From assembly GCA_947588325.1 (NCBI GenBank), contig CANPYH010000075.1, positions 1 through 6,473 on the forward strand: a stretch of 6,473 nucleotides of DNA, given 5' to 3'. Shown piece by piece: positions 1 through 4,817 of this stretch. Within the stretch, counting starts at the first letter, position 1. Every line of letters starts with the position of its first letter. The position numbers were made by a program, and so were the translations under genes. The notes under the pieces were generated by a model that made no database searches, was not told the DNA's origin, and saw only the letters and a program-made list of their open reading frames with translations. The DNA comes from an uncultured Clostridia bacterium (lineage in GTDB: Bacteria > Bacillota > Clostridia > Christensenellales > Pumilibacteraceae).

Positions 1-87
1 ATCGGTCCCGTCATCGGCTCCCACATCAATTCGGGCACAATAGGTATTGTATTTGAGGCGAATAGTAGGTTGGATATTGACTTTTAA
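1..87 (+). CDS. DegV family protein, C-terminal fragment
   Basis: Reading frame 1 is open from the window edge to TAA at 85-87 and gives 28 residues. It begins IGPVIGSHINSGTIGIVF. A GPVIGxHxGxGxxGixF end is characteristic of DegV-family proteins, which bind a fatty acid and in Gram-positives supply exogenous fatty acids to the FakA kinase. Here the usual GPG is replaced by NSG, and a short charged tail follows (EANSRLDIDF). Only the last strand region is visible, so fatty-acid binding residues cannot be checked. The gene is cut by the window start and is not a pseudogene on this evidence. A 126-bp palindromic repeat starts five bases after its stop. Assignment rests on one motif and could be wrong if the upstream part is unlike DegV. 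Confidence 0.72.
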   Translation: MGPVIGSHINSGTIGIVFEANSRLDIDF

Positions 88-92
88 CAGTT

Positions 93-218
93 GGAAGGCA
101 CATAGCACCGCTGATACGCGCGAGCCGAGAACATTTCGACACAGTCATTTACGTTTTTAGTAAACTCCTGTGTCGAAATAACCTCTCTCGCACGTCTGAG
201 CGGCACTCTGTGCCTTCC
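93..218 (+). repeat. ERIC-like 126-bp imperfect palindrome, copy A
   Basis: The whole segment folds on itself. The ends GGAAGGCACA (93-102) and TGTGCCTTCC (209-218) are perfect inverted repeats. 109-124 pairs with 187-202 with three mismatches. ATTTCGACACAG (133-144) pairs perfectly with 168-179. The tip is TTTAC (148-152) with GTAAA (160-164). Copies B (2129-2252) and C (6344 onward) share the tip GTCAYTTACGTTT..AGTAARCTCC and the pattern of arms. Size and form resemble enterobacterial ERIC elements, but I do not recognise the sequence as a named family. It has no coding capacity and probably depends on a transposase elsewhere, or acts as a 3'UTR RNA hairpin for the degV-like gene. Confidence 0.85.
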
Positions 219-270
219 TCAAATCGGTTCGTTATGGAGTTGTGCAATAAGACTAATTTTATGTTTGACC

Positions 271-521
271 GCACCTCTCCGCCGCTCTCGGATTGGTTCG
301 GTGTAGGCTTGTGCAAAAGGATATATATAATGATGTAAGGCACTCTATTATACATAGGGTGCTTTTTCGTTGGCATTACTATATGACAATCCCGGCATAT
401 TTGCAATATGTTACTTATCTTGCTATTGTCTTGTTTGCTGCTCAAAAAGTAGTAATTTACCTATTAAACAGGGATATAAAACCCTTTCCCCGACGAACCA
501 ACTTGAGCGCGGCGGAGAGTG
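271..521. repeat. inverted-repeat pair with internal hairpins (possible degenerate MITE)
   Basis: The reverse complement of 271-301 closely resembles 489-521. Both carry a CCGA.GAACCAA..x.GAG.G..GGCGGAGAG core, with a few mismatches and small gaps. Just inside and beyond the right copy are two clean hairpins: GCGCGGC (507-513) with GCCGCGC (521-527), and AGGGGG (537-542) with CCCCCT (545-550). The right copy also resembles 2630-2672 in the nusG-rplK island (AGTAA..ACCTATTAA then CGACGxxCCAAC.TGAGCGCG). No believable gene lies between the arms. This is probably a decayed non-autonomous element; the limits are approximate. Confidence 0.5.
326..367 (+). terminator. terminator-like hairpin behind a TATAAT
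   Basis: GCACTCTAT (340-348) pairs with ATAGGGTGC (354-362) with one G-U pair and loop TATAC, followed by five T (363-367). This is a good intrinsic-terminator shape on the plus strand. It could end read-through from the degV-like gene. A TATAAT lies at 326-331, nine bases before the stem, but I see no good -35 box. The stem resembles the one at 953-979 before rpmG. Confidence 0.55.
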
Positions 522-582
522 CCGCGCCGGTAGTAAAGGGGGTTCCCCCTGCAAAACACCTTACAATAAAAATAATTGGTAA

Positions 583-608
583 TTATTAACCGACAAGTTT
601 CATATATA
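583..608 (+). promoter_or_regulatory. candidate sigma-E promoter of spoIIID
   Basis: CATATATA (601-608) fits six of eight positions of the sigma-E -10 consensus CATACAnT. ATTATT about 13 bases upstream (583-588) is a fair -35. spoIIID is a sigma-E gene in Bacillus, which supports the reading. A start six or more bases after the -10 would fall on or next to the ATG at 614. No convincing sigma-A promoter was seen here. The assignment is inference from consensus and gene identity. Confidence 0.4.
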
Positions 609-613
609 AAAAT

Positions 614-874
614 ATGACAAATTCCTACGGTGAGAGGGCGATAGTTCTCGGAAGGTATATTCTTGAAACGGGGGCGACTGTACGTGCGGCGGCGCGCAGG
701 TTCGGCATGGCGAAGTCCACCGTGCACAAAGACGTGACTGTGCGGTTACTTGCCGCCGATCCCGAGCTTGCGGATGCGGTGCGCGGAGTGCTTGACCGCA
801 ACCTTGCCGAACGGCACATACGCGGGGGAGAGGCGACCCGTCGCAAGTTTATGAAGCCGAAAGCAGCGACTTAA
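614..874 (+). CDS. spoIIID: stage III sporulation transcriptional regulator SpoIIID
   Basis: The 86-aa product matches the SpoIIID family along its length. An N-terminal ERAIVLGRYILETGATVR helix is followed by a helix-turn-helix, AAARRFGMAKSTVHKDVTVR (about residues 25-44), containing the family-typical KSTVHKD recognition helix. Near residues 68-77 is RHIRGGEATR, the basic C-terminal region that also contacts DNA. SpoIIID is a mother-cell DNA-binding protein that activates or represses many sigma-E genes and helps switch on sigma-K. Its presence says the organism sporulates. The start is fixed by alignment: residue 1 is level with the Bacillus start. There is no Shine-Dalgarno sequence upstream (TTTCATATATAAAAAT), so the mRNA may be leaderless or weakly translated. 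A promoter for rpmG lies 45 bases after the stop. Confidence 0.95.
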   Translation: MTNSYGERAIVLGRYILETGATVRAAARRFGMAKSTVHKDVTVRLLAADPELADAVRGVLDRNLAERHIRGGEATRRKFMKPKAAT

Positions 875-918
875 ACGGAAAAATAGTAAAGAAATCGAAA
901 AAAGTTGGCTGCAAACAC

Positions 919-947
919 TTGACAGGGCATATCATATTTGCTAATAT
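919..947 (+). promoter_or_regulatory. sigma-A promoter of the rpmG-secE-nusG operon
   Basis: TTGACA (919-924), a 17-base spacer and TAATAT (942-947) form a near-consensus sigma-A promoter. The predicted start is around 953-955, about 65 bases before rpmG. It lies in the 3' region of spoIIID, so spoIIID transcripts would run through it up to the hairpin at 953-979. Confidence 0.85.
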
Positions 948-952
948 AAATA

Positions 953-979
953 GGCACCTCGTGGCAGGGTGCTCTTTTT
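953..979 (+). terminator. hairpin plus T-run at the predicted transcript start
   Basis: GGCACC (953-958) pairs with GGTGCT (968-973), the closing pair being G-U, with a nine-base loop and then C and five T (974-979). It has terminator form and lies about 80 bases after the spoIIID stop, so it could end spoIIID transcripts. For the promoter at 919-947 it forms the extreme 5' end of the message, where it is more likely a protective 5' stem than a terminator. A smaller stem, CGCC/GGCG (984-987/994-997), follows. Confidence 0.5.
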
Positions 980-1018
980 AATGCGCCTGTTTTGGCGTGA
1001 TAATCGACGGAGGCTATT

Positions 1019-1180
1019 ATGGCTAACACTAACAGAACAAGAATAACTCTCGCTTGCACTACCTGCAAACAGAGAAACTACGATACGTACAAGAATAAGA
1101 AAAACGATCCCGACCGTATCGAACTCAAGAAGTATTGCAAATTCTGCAAAACTCACACCGTCCACAAGGAAACGAAGTAA
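1019..1180 (+). CDS. rpmG: 50S ribosomal protein L33, zinc-ribbon form
   Basis: This 53-aa basic protein starts MANTNRTRITLACTTCKQRN and ends HTVHKETK. L33 is a small large-subunit protein near the E site. Two cysteine pairs, CTTC (residues 13-16) and CKFC (40-43), give a complete zinc ribbon, so this is the zinc-binding (C+) paralogue; many Bacillota also hold a cysteine-free copy used under zinc limitation. Length is normal for L33. GGAGG (1009-1013) sits six bases before the ATG. It is the first gene of the operon, directly upstream of secE, the standard arrangement in Clostridia. No tRNA-Trp gene is present in the 69-base gap to secE, although some relatives carry one there. Confidence 0.97.
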   Translation: MANTNRTRITLACTTCKQRNYDTYKNKKNDPDRIELKKYCKFCKTHTVHKETK

Positions 1181-1197
1181 TTCCGCGCTTTCGCCGT

Positions 1198-1230
1198 GGA
1201 TCCGTTTCGGCTCGCCGTTTGAGCGGGTCC
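1198..1230 (+). other. intercistronic hairpin between rpmG and secE
   Basis: GGATCCG (1198-1204) pairs with CGGGTCC (1224-1230) with one G-U pair. The enclosed segment can add CTC/GAG (1211-1213/1221-1223). No T-run follows, so it is not a terminator. It may stabilise or set a processing point in the message. It is too short and lacks the arms to be a tRNA. Confidence 0.4.
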
Positions 1231-1249
1231 GAACACACAGGGAGTAAAA

Positions 1250-1597
1250 ATGGCACAGGATAACAAGAAAAAACCCAATCAGCAAAAGCCGAAAAAGGTC
1301 AATCCCATCGTGGCTACTTTTGCCGAGCTTAAACAGGTCAGCTGGCCCTCTTTCGGCAAGACCATGAAAGGCCTCGGCGCCGTCCTCGTTGTTACGGGAT
1401 TGTTCCTTATCGTACTTTTCGGTATCGACCGCTTGCTTGCGTTCGTTGTGGACGACAGTCTCAGTATTCAGAACGGTAGCCTGCTTTCCGCTTCGCAGAT
1501 AGCCGCTATAATAGTGGGCGGAATTCTCATACTCGGCGCAATAGCTTGCGTTATCGCGTACAACGTTATCAAGAAGAGAAACGACAAAAGGAAATAA
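1250..1597 (+). CDS. secE: preprotein translocase subunit SecE with an extra C-terminal membrane segment
   Basis: SecE clamps SecY in the general secretion channel. The 115-aa protein has a Lys/Gln/Pro-rich cytoplasmic tail (residues 1-18), then the family amphipathic helix and hinge FAELKQVSWPS (24-34, the conserved E..xV.WP motif), then a membrane helix GLGAVLVVTGLFLIVLFGI (41-59). A polar linker (about 68-82) leads to a second hydrophobic stretch (84-107), IAAIIVGGILILGAIACVIA, and a basic end KKRNDKRK. Gram-positive SecE is normally about 60-75 aa with one membrane helix, so the second helix is unusual. GGGAG precedes the ATG by about eight bases. The stop at 1595-1597 lies two bases before the nusG ATG, suggesting translational coupling. 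The order rpmG-secE-nusG confirms identity. Confidence 0.95.
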   Translation: MAQDNKKKPNQQKPKKVNPIVATFAELKQVSWPSFGKTMKGLGAVLVVTGLFLIVLFGIDRLLAFVVDDSLSIQNGSLLSASQIAAIIVGGILILGAIACVIAYNVIKKRNDKRK

Positions 1598-1599
1598 TC

Positions 1600-2130
1600 A
1601 TGGGAATTGAAAACGCAAAGTGGTACGTACTCCACACATACTCGGGATACGAGAACCAGGTGGAGATGAACCTCAAAATGGTATTTGAAAAGAACAACCT
1701 CACGGACAGGCTTTTTGAAATAACCATTCCCATGGAAGAAGTTCTCGAAGAAAAGAATGGTAAGAAAAAGCTCGTCAAGAGGAAGATGTTCCCGAGCTAC
1801 GTCCTGATTAAGATGGACTACGACAACTCGATGTGGCACCTCATAACCACGACGCGCGGCGTTACGGGGTTCGTCGGTCCCAAGGGCTATCCTCAGCCGC
1901 TTAACGACGACGAAGTCCGCCGCTTGCACCTCGAGAAAGTCGTTGCCAAAACCGACTATAACGTCGGCGACAGCGTTAAGATTATCGACGGCGCTCTTAT
2001 CGATTTCGTCGGTACTATCGAGGCGATCGACCCCGCTAACCAGAAGTGCCGCGTTTCCGTCTCCATGTTCGGCAGACAGACGCCGGTGGAGTTGGAGCTG
2101 TTCCAGATAGAGCCCGCTGAGGAGGATTAG
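1600..2130 (+). CDS. nusG: transcription termination/antitermination factor NusG
   Basis: NusG binds the clamp of RNA polymerase and controls pausing, termination and coupling to ribosomes. The 176-aa product has an NGN domain beginning KWYVLHTYSGYENQ (residues 7-20) with RKMFPSYVLIKM (61-72) and RGVTGFVGP (86-94). A C-terminal KOW domain follows, NVGDSVKIIDGALIDFVGTI (121-140), ending EPAEED. Length is normal. The ATG at 1600 is preferred over the longer in-frame reading from 1546, because the upstream part overlaps secE and AAGGAAA (1588-1594) is suitably placed before 1600. In the region where Bacillus NusG uses an Asn-Thr pair to touch the non-template strand at pauses, this protein reads TTT (83-85), so sequence preference may differ. 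The stop at 2128-2130 abuts repeat copy B. Confidence 0.97.
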   Translation: MGIENAKWYVLHTYSGYENQVEMNLKMVFEKNNLTDRLFEITIPMEEVLEEKNGKKKLVKRKMFPSYVLIKMDYDNSMWHLITTTRGVTGFVGPKGYPQPLNDDEVRRLHLEKVVAKTDYNVGDSVKIIDGALIDFVGTIEAIDPANQKCRVSVSMFGRQTPVELELFQIEPAEED

Positions 2131-2252
2131 AAGGCGCATAGCACCGTTGATGGACGCGAACCGAGAACATTATTGTTCGGTCACTTACGTTTAAGTAAGC
2201 TCCGTCACATAATAACCTCTCTCGTGCCTCTGAGCACCACTCTCCGCCGTCC
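2129..2252 (+). repeat. ERIC-like 126-bp imperfect palindrome, copy B
   Basis: It begins at the last bases of the nusG stop codon (TAG then AAGGCGCATAGC) and ends CTCTCCGCCGTCC. It is colinear with copy A: GGCGCATAGCACCG, CCGAGAACATT, the tip GTCACTTACGTTT..AGTAAGCTCC (2180-2203), then TAACCTCTCTCG and CTCTGAGC. The tip stem is CTTAC/GTAAG (2184-2188/2195-2199), where copies A and C have TTTAC/GTAAA, a compensating T-A to C-G change. The outer arms pair less well than in copy A. It would be transcribed as the immediate 3' part of the secE-nusG message. Confidence 0.85.
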
Positions 2253-2336
2253 ACTGTTCCCGGCTTGCAAGAGGACGAATTGAAATAATAACTTCACTTT
2301 TTTGAGCAAGTAATTATTTAACTTGTAACTAACGTA

Positions 2337-2580
2337 ACAATCCTCTCAGGCGCAACAAGTTGCGCCAGCCCCCCCTTACTAAGGGCGGCCCACATTCGTT
2401 TCCGACTGTGCGGGGGAAAAGTTACTTAACTTGTATCATTACAAGATAGTTGTACGTACACGACAATTCGGGTAGCAGGTTGTGCCGCCCCGAAAGATAG
2501 AAGAACGCGATAAGTAAGGCGCAAGGTGTGGGCCGCCCTTAGTAAGGGGGGCTGTCACCGAAGGTGACTGAGGGGATTGT
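2337..2580. mobile_element. 244-bp MITE-like element with terminal inverted repeats and nested hairpins
   Basis: The ends ACAATCCTCTCAG (2337-2349) and CTGAGGGGATTGT (2568-2580) are inverted repeats with one mismatch. Inside them, CAGC, a C-run and TTACTAAGGGCGGCCCACA (2366-2394) match the complement of 2527-2554 except for one base in the C/G run (seven C against six G). Between the outer and inner parts each end has its own perfect hairpin: GGCGCAAC/GTTGCGCC (2349-2356/2359-2366) on the left and GTCACC/GGTGAC (2554-2559/2563-2568) on the right. The 130-bp centre has CTTGTA/TACAAG (2430-2435/2440-2445) and the palindrome TGTACGTACA (2451-2460), but no gene. The right end (GGGGGGCTGTCACC..AAGGTGACTGAG) resembles, from memory, a repeat common in clostridial genomes. 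I saw no target-site duplication. Confidence 0.75.
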
Positions 2581-2731
2581 CTTGTCAAATACCCGAAAAG
2601 TGATAATTAACCTGTAAGGCTATTTGCTCTGTCAAGTAAAAACCTATTAACGACGCGCCAACCTGAGCGCGAAAAACTACTTAAAGGGATTGTCTTGCTT
2701 GTAACCCAAGAAGTGATTATTCACCCGATAA
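2571..2731 (+). repeat. pair of direct repeats about 113 bp apart
   Basis: AGGGGATTGTCTTG (2571-2584) recurs as AGGGATTGTCTTG (2685-2697). The following ACCCGAAAAGTGATAATTAACC (2591-2612 by position) matches 2704-2725 at 18 of 22 bases. Between them, 2630-2672 resembles part of the spoIIID-upstream repeat (about 450-510). The first unit overlaps the right end of the 244-bp element, so the second may be a stray element end. No gene is present. Confidence 0.6.
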
Positions 2732-2793
2732 TCCGGGATTTATAAAACAATAAACTTGCCCATGTGAGAGATAATAATTAAACGGCTCATAAG

Positions 2794-2802
2794 TGGTATA
2801 AA
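2794..2802 (+). promoter_or_regulatory. possible extended -10 promoter for rplK-rplA
   Basis: TGG followed by TATAAA (2797-2802) fits an extended -10 box, about 80 bases before rplK. No good -35 box lies 16-18 bases upstream (the region is ATAATAATTAAACGG). The hairpin GAACAC/GTGTTC (2820-2825/2829-2834) would be in the leader and might be part of an L1 autoregulatory site, but I could not match that motif with confidence. Confidence 0.3.
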
Positions 2803-2880
2803 AAAAGAATAATTCGGGAGAACACGATGTGTTCGTTTGCACCGCGATTATATAAGAAAATTATATAAGGAGATTTGCAA

Positions 2881-3306
2881 ATGGCAAAGAAATTGCAAGC
2901 AGTTGTAAAGCTGCAGCTTCCTGCCGGTAAGGCAACCCCGGGACCGCCTGTCGGTTCGTCCCTCGGTCCGCACGGTATTAACATACCCGCCTTTACCAAG
3001 GAATTCAACGAGAAAACGAAGAATCAGGAAGGCATGATTATCCCCGTGGTAATCAGTATCTTCTCGGACAGAAGTTTCACCTTCGTGATGAAAACTCCGC
3101 CCGCGCCCGTCCTTATCAAGAAGGCGATAGGAGTCGACTCCGGCTCCGCAAAGCCCAACAAGGACAAGGTCGGCAAGATCACTATGGCGCAGGTAGAAGA
3201 GATAGCTAAACTCAAGCTCCCCGACCTCAATGCGGGCAGTCTCGAAGCGGCTATCAGCATGATCAAAGGCACCGCGCGCTCGATGGGCGTCGAGGTCGTA
3301 GACTGA
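2881..3306 (+). CDS. rplK: 50S ribosomal protein L11
   Basis: L11 binds 23S rRNA at the GTPase-associated centre at the stalk base. The 141-aa length is exactly typical. The N-terminal domain carries KLQLPAGKATPGPPVG (residues 10-25) and the linker leads to a C-terminal rRNA-binding domain with RSFTFVMKTPPAPVLIKKA (61-79) and the end GTARSMGVEVVD. The ATG at 2881 is chosen over an in-frame TTG six bases earlier, since AAGGAGA (2867-2873) is ideally spaced from it. In the thiopeptide-binding loop Pro22 and Pro23 are kept, but the usual PALGQ at 26-30 reads SSLGP, so Pro26 is Ser. It is cotranscribed with rplA, 11 bases downstream, and is separated from nusG by 750 bp of repeats. Confidence 0.98.
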   Translation: MAKKLQAVVKLQLPAGKATPGPPVGSSLGPHGINIPAFTKEFNEKTKNQEGMIIPVVISIFSDRSFTFVMKTPPAPVLIKKAIGVDSGSAKPNKDKVGKITMAQVEEIAKLKLPDLNAGSLEAAISMIKGTARSMGVEVVD

Positions 3307-3317
3307 GGGAGGGCGTT

Positions 3318-4004
3318 ATGAAACACGGTAAAAAGTACATGGCGTCCGTCGCCGAAGTAGACGTTAAAAAAGCATACGACGCCGAAGTCGCTATGGAGAA
3401 CGCAATCGCGACGGCGAAAGCGGGCTTCGACGAGACTATCGAGCTTCACGTCCGTTTGGGCGTAGACCCCCGTCAGGCGGATCAGCAGGTGCGCGGCACC
3501 GTCGTCCTCCCCAACGGAACGGGTAAGAAAGTCAAAGTCCTCGTTATCGCAAAGGGCGAGAAGGCGGACGCGGCGCAGGCTGCGGGCGCGGATATCGTCG
3601 GCGCGGAAGAGATTATCCAGAAGATACTCTCCGAGAACTTCCTCGACTTCGACGTGTGCGTGACCTCGCCCGATATGATGGGTCAGATGGGTCGCGTGGC
3701 GCGTATCCTCGGACCTAAAGGTCTCATGCCTTCGCCCAAGTCGGGCACCGTTACCATGGACGTCGCAAAGGCGGTCAGGGACGCGAAAGCAGGTAAGGTC
3801 GAGTACCGTCTCGATAAGACCGCGATCATCCACTGCCCGATCGGCAAGAAGTCTTTCGGCAAAGAGAAGCTGCTTGAAAACTATCACACCCTTCTCGACG
3901 CTATCATAAAGGCTAAACCCGCCGCTGCAAAGGGCGTTTACATCAAGAGCATAACCCTTGCTTCCACGATGGGCCCCGGCGTTAAAGTAATCGCGAGAGT
4001 GTAA
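3318..4004 (+). CDS. rplA: 50S ribosomal protein L1
   Basis: L1 forms the mobile L1 stalk that guides deacylated tRNA from the E site, and in many bacteria represses its own operon by binding the rplK leader. The 228-aa length is normal. The start MKHGKKYMASVAEVD and the helix with ENAIATAKAGFDETIELHVR are typical, and the L1 signature is present as RILGPKGLMPSPKSGTVT (about residues 129-146), with SPKS where NPK(T/V) is commonest. The C-terminal segment GVYIKSITLASTMGPGVKV matches the family end. AGGGAGG (3306-3312) overlaps the end of rplK and sets the ATG at 3318. A long open frame on the opposite strand across this gene is a by-product of codon bias. A new promoter for rplJ begins eight bases after the stop. 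Confidence 0.98.
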   Translation: MKHGKKYMASVAEVDVKKAYDAEVAMENAIATAKAGFDETIELHVRLGVDPRQADQQVRGTVVLPNGTGKKVKVLVIAKGEKADAAQAAGADIVGAEEIIQKILSENFLDFDVCVTSPDMMGQMGRVARILGPKGLMPSPKSGTVTMDVAKAVRDAKAGKVEYRLDKTAIIHCPIGKKSFGKEKLLENYHTLLDAIIKAKPAAAKGVYIKSITLASTMGPGVKVIARV

Positions 4005-4011
4005 AAAACGG

Positions 4012-4040
4012 TTGACTTTCTTTGTGGAAGTCGCTATAAT
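4012..4040 (+). promoter_or_regulatory. sigma-A promoter of rplJ-rplL
   Basis: TTGACT (4012-4017), a 17-base spacer and a perfect TATAAT (4035-4040) make a strong promoter directly after the rplA stop. The predicted start is near 4046-4048, about 200 bases before rplJ, which leaves room for the regulatory leader. Confidence 0.9.
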
Positions 4041-4045
4041 AAACG

Positions 4046-4200
4046 GGTAAGCACGAAAGAGTTTACCGCATGTCGAAGAAACGAGTGACCGCAAGGTCTT
4101 AAATCCGAGTGAGCTAGTCGAGGCAGATGAACATAGTCACAAACGGCACATGTCCGTTTATAACTTTGCCAAAGCCCTGACTGCGAGTCGGGGCTTTTAT
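4046..4200 (+). ncRNA. L10 leader (ribosomal protein autoregulatory leader)
   Basis: The 200-base untranslated segment before rplJ is in the position of the L10 leader, which binds the L10(L12)4 complex and lowers rplJL expression when the complex is in excess. Visible structure includes AAACGG/CCGTTT (4141-4146/4154-4159) after a segment containing GACCGCAAGGTC and GTCGAGGCAGATGAAC, then a strong terminator at 4171-4198. A structured region, a terminator and a free ribosome site give the expected attenuation layout. I identify it from position and layout rather than a covariance match. Confidence 0.75.
4171..4198 (+). terminator. attenuator terminator in the L10 leader
   Basis: AAAGCCCTGACT (4171-4182) pairs with AGTCGGGGCTTT (4186-4197), twelve pairs including one U-G, with loop GCG, followed by T at 4195-4198 and an A/T-rich stretch. 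It ends 50 bases before rplJ, so termination here would stop rplJ-rplL expression. Confidence 0.85.
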
Positions 4201-4247
4201 ATTCGAACCAATCTTGCGTTTGTCGAAGCGCAAAAGGAGGTCAATTT

Positions 4248-4745
4248 ATGGCAAATAAGGAAATCATTGCGGCAAAGGAAGCGCATGTGGAAGAAGTAGC
4301 CGAGAAGATACGCAAAGCAAAAAGCGTCGTCCTCGTCAATCACTGCGGACTTACCGTTGAACAGGATACCGCTCTCCGCGTCGAAATGAGAAAGGCTAAC
4401 GTCGAGTATAAGGTTATCAAGAATAAGATCCTCATACGTGCGTTCGAAAAGGCAGGGCTCGCCGAGGCTAACAGCGTATTCGAGGGACCCACCGCCGTCG
4501 CTTTCTCTTACGACGATGAAGTAGCAGGCGCCAAGGTCGCCGTAGACAACGGCGCGAAAACCAAGATGCTCGAGCTTAAGGGCGGAGTTATCAACGGTAA
4601 AGTCGCGTCGGTGGACGAGATCAAGGTCCTCGCGAGTATTCCTCCGAAGCCCGTTCTGCTCTCACAGCTCCTCGGACTTCTCACCGCGCCTATGCGCAAC
4701 CTTGCGGTCGTCATCAGCGAGATCGCAAAACAAAAGTCCGCGTAA
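4248..4745 (+). CDS. rplJ: 50S ribosomal protein L10
   Basis: L10 anchors the L7/L12 dimers to the ribosome through L11 and 23S rRNA. The 165-aa product starts MANKEIIAAKEAHVEEVAEK and has the family segment KSVVLVNHCGLTVEQ (residues 25-39), where YRGLT is usual, then LRVEMRKANVEYKVIKN (43-59) in the rRNA-binding domain. FEGPTAVAF (78-86) and LASIPPKPVLLSQLLGLL (128-145) are typical. The C-terminal helix NLAVVISEIAKQKSA would hold the L12 dimers. AAGGAGG (4234-4240) is near-ideal, and the gene lies behind its own promoter and L10 leader. rplL follows after 72 bases. Nothing is truncated. Confidence 0.98.
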   Translation: MANKEIIAAKEAHVEEVAEKIRKAKSVVLVNHCGLTVEQDTALRVEMRKANVEYKVIKNKILIRAFEKAGLAEANSVFEGPTAVAFSYDDEVAGAKVAVDNGAKTKMLELKGGVINGKVASVDEIKVLASIPPKPVLLSQLLGLLTAPMRNLAVVISEIAKQKSA

Positions 4746-4817
4746 ATTGCGGCAAATACCGCGCTTTAACTATGGGCGCATAATCATTTAAGAAATTATA
4801 AAAGGAGATTTATAAAA

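Noticed and set aside
149..445. 98-aa minus-strand frame over copy A of the palindrome
   Set aside because: It covers a palindromic repeat and an inverted-repeat arm; composition and lack of start signals argue against a gene.
293..589. 98-aa plus-strand frame upstream of spoIIID
   Set aside because: It runs through a terminator-like hairpin and repeat arms, has no ribosome site, and its end is translated repeat sequence.
1181..1249. possible tRNA-Trp between rpmG and secE
   Set aside because: The gap is 69 bases and holds one hairpin, with no acceptor, anticodon or T-arm pattern.
1468..2139. 223-aa minus-strand open frame across secE and nusG
   Set aside because: It is a shadow of two certain genes with no recognisable product and no start signals.
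2837..2866. TTGCAC with an A/T-rich -10 just before rplK
   Set aside because: The would-be -10 touches the ribosome binding site, leaving no room for a normal transcript start.
2131..2880. CRISPR-like array in the repeat island
   Set aside because: The repeats are inverted or differ in length and spacing; there are no regular identical direct repeats with unique spacers.
3024..4094. 356-aa open frame on the minus strand across rplK and rplA
   Set aside because: It is antisense to two certain ribosomal genes, shows no family motif and has no ribosome site; GC-biased codon use in rplK and rplA explains it.
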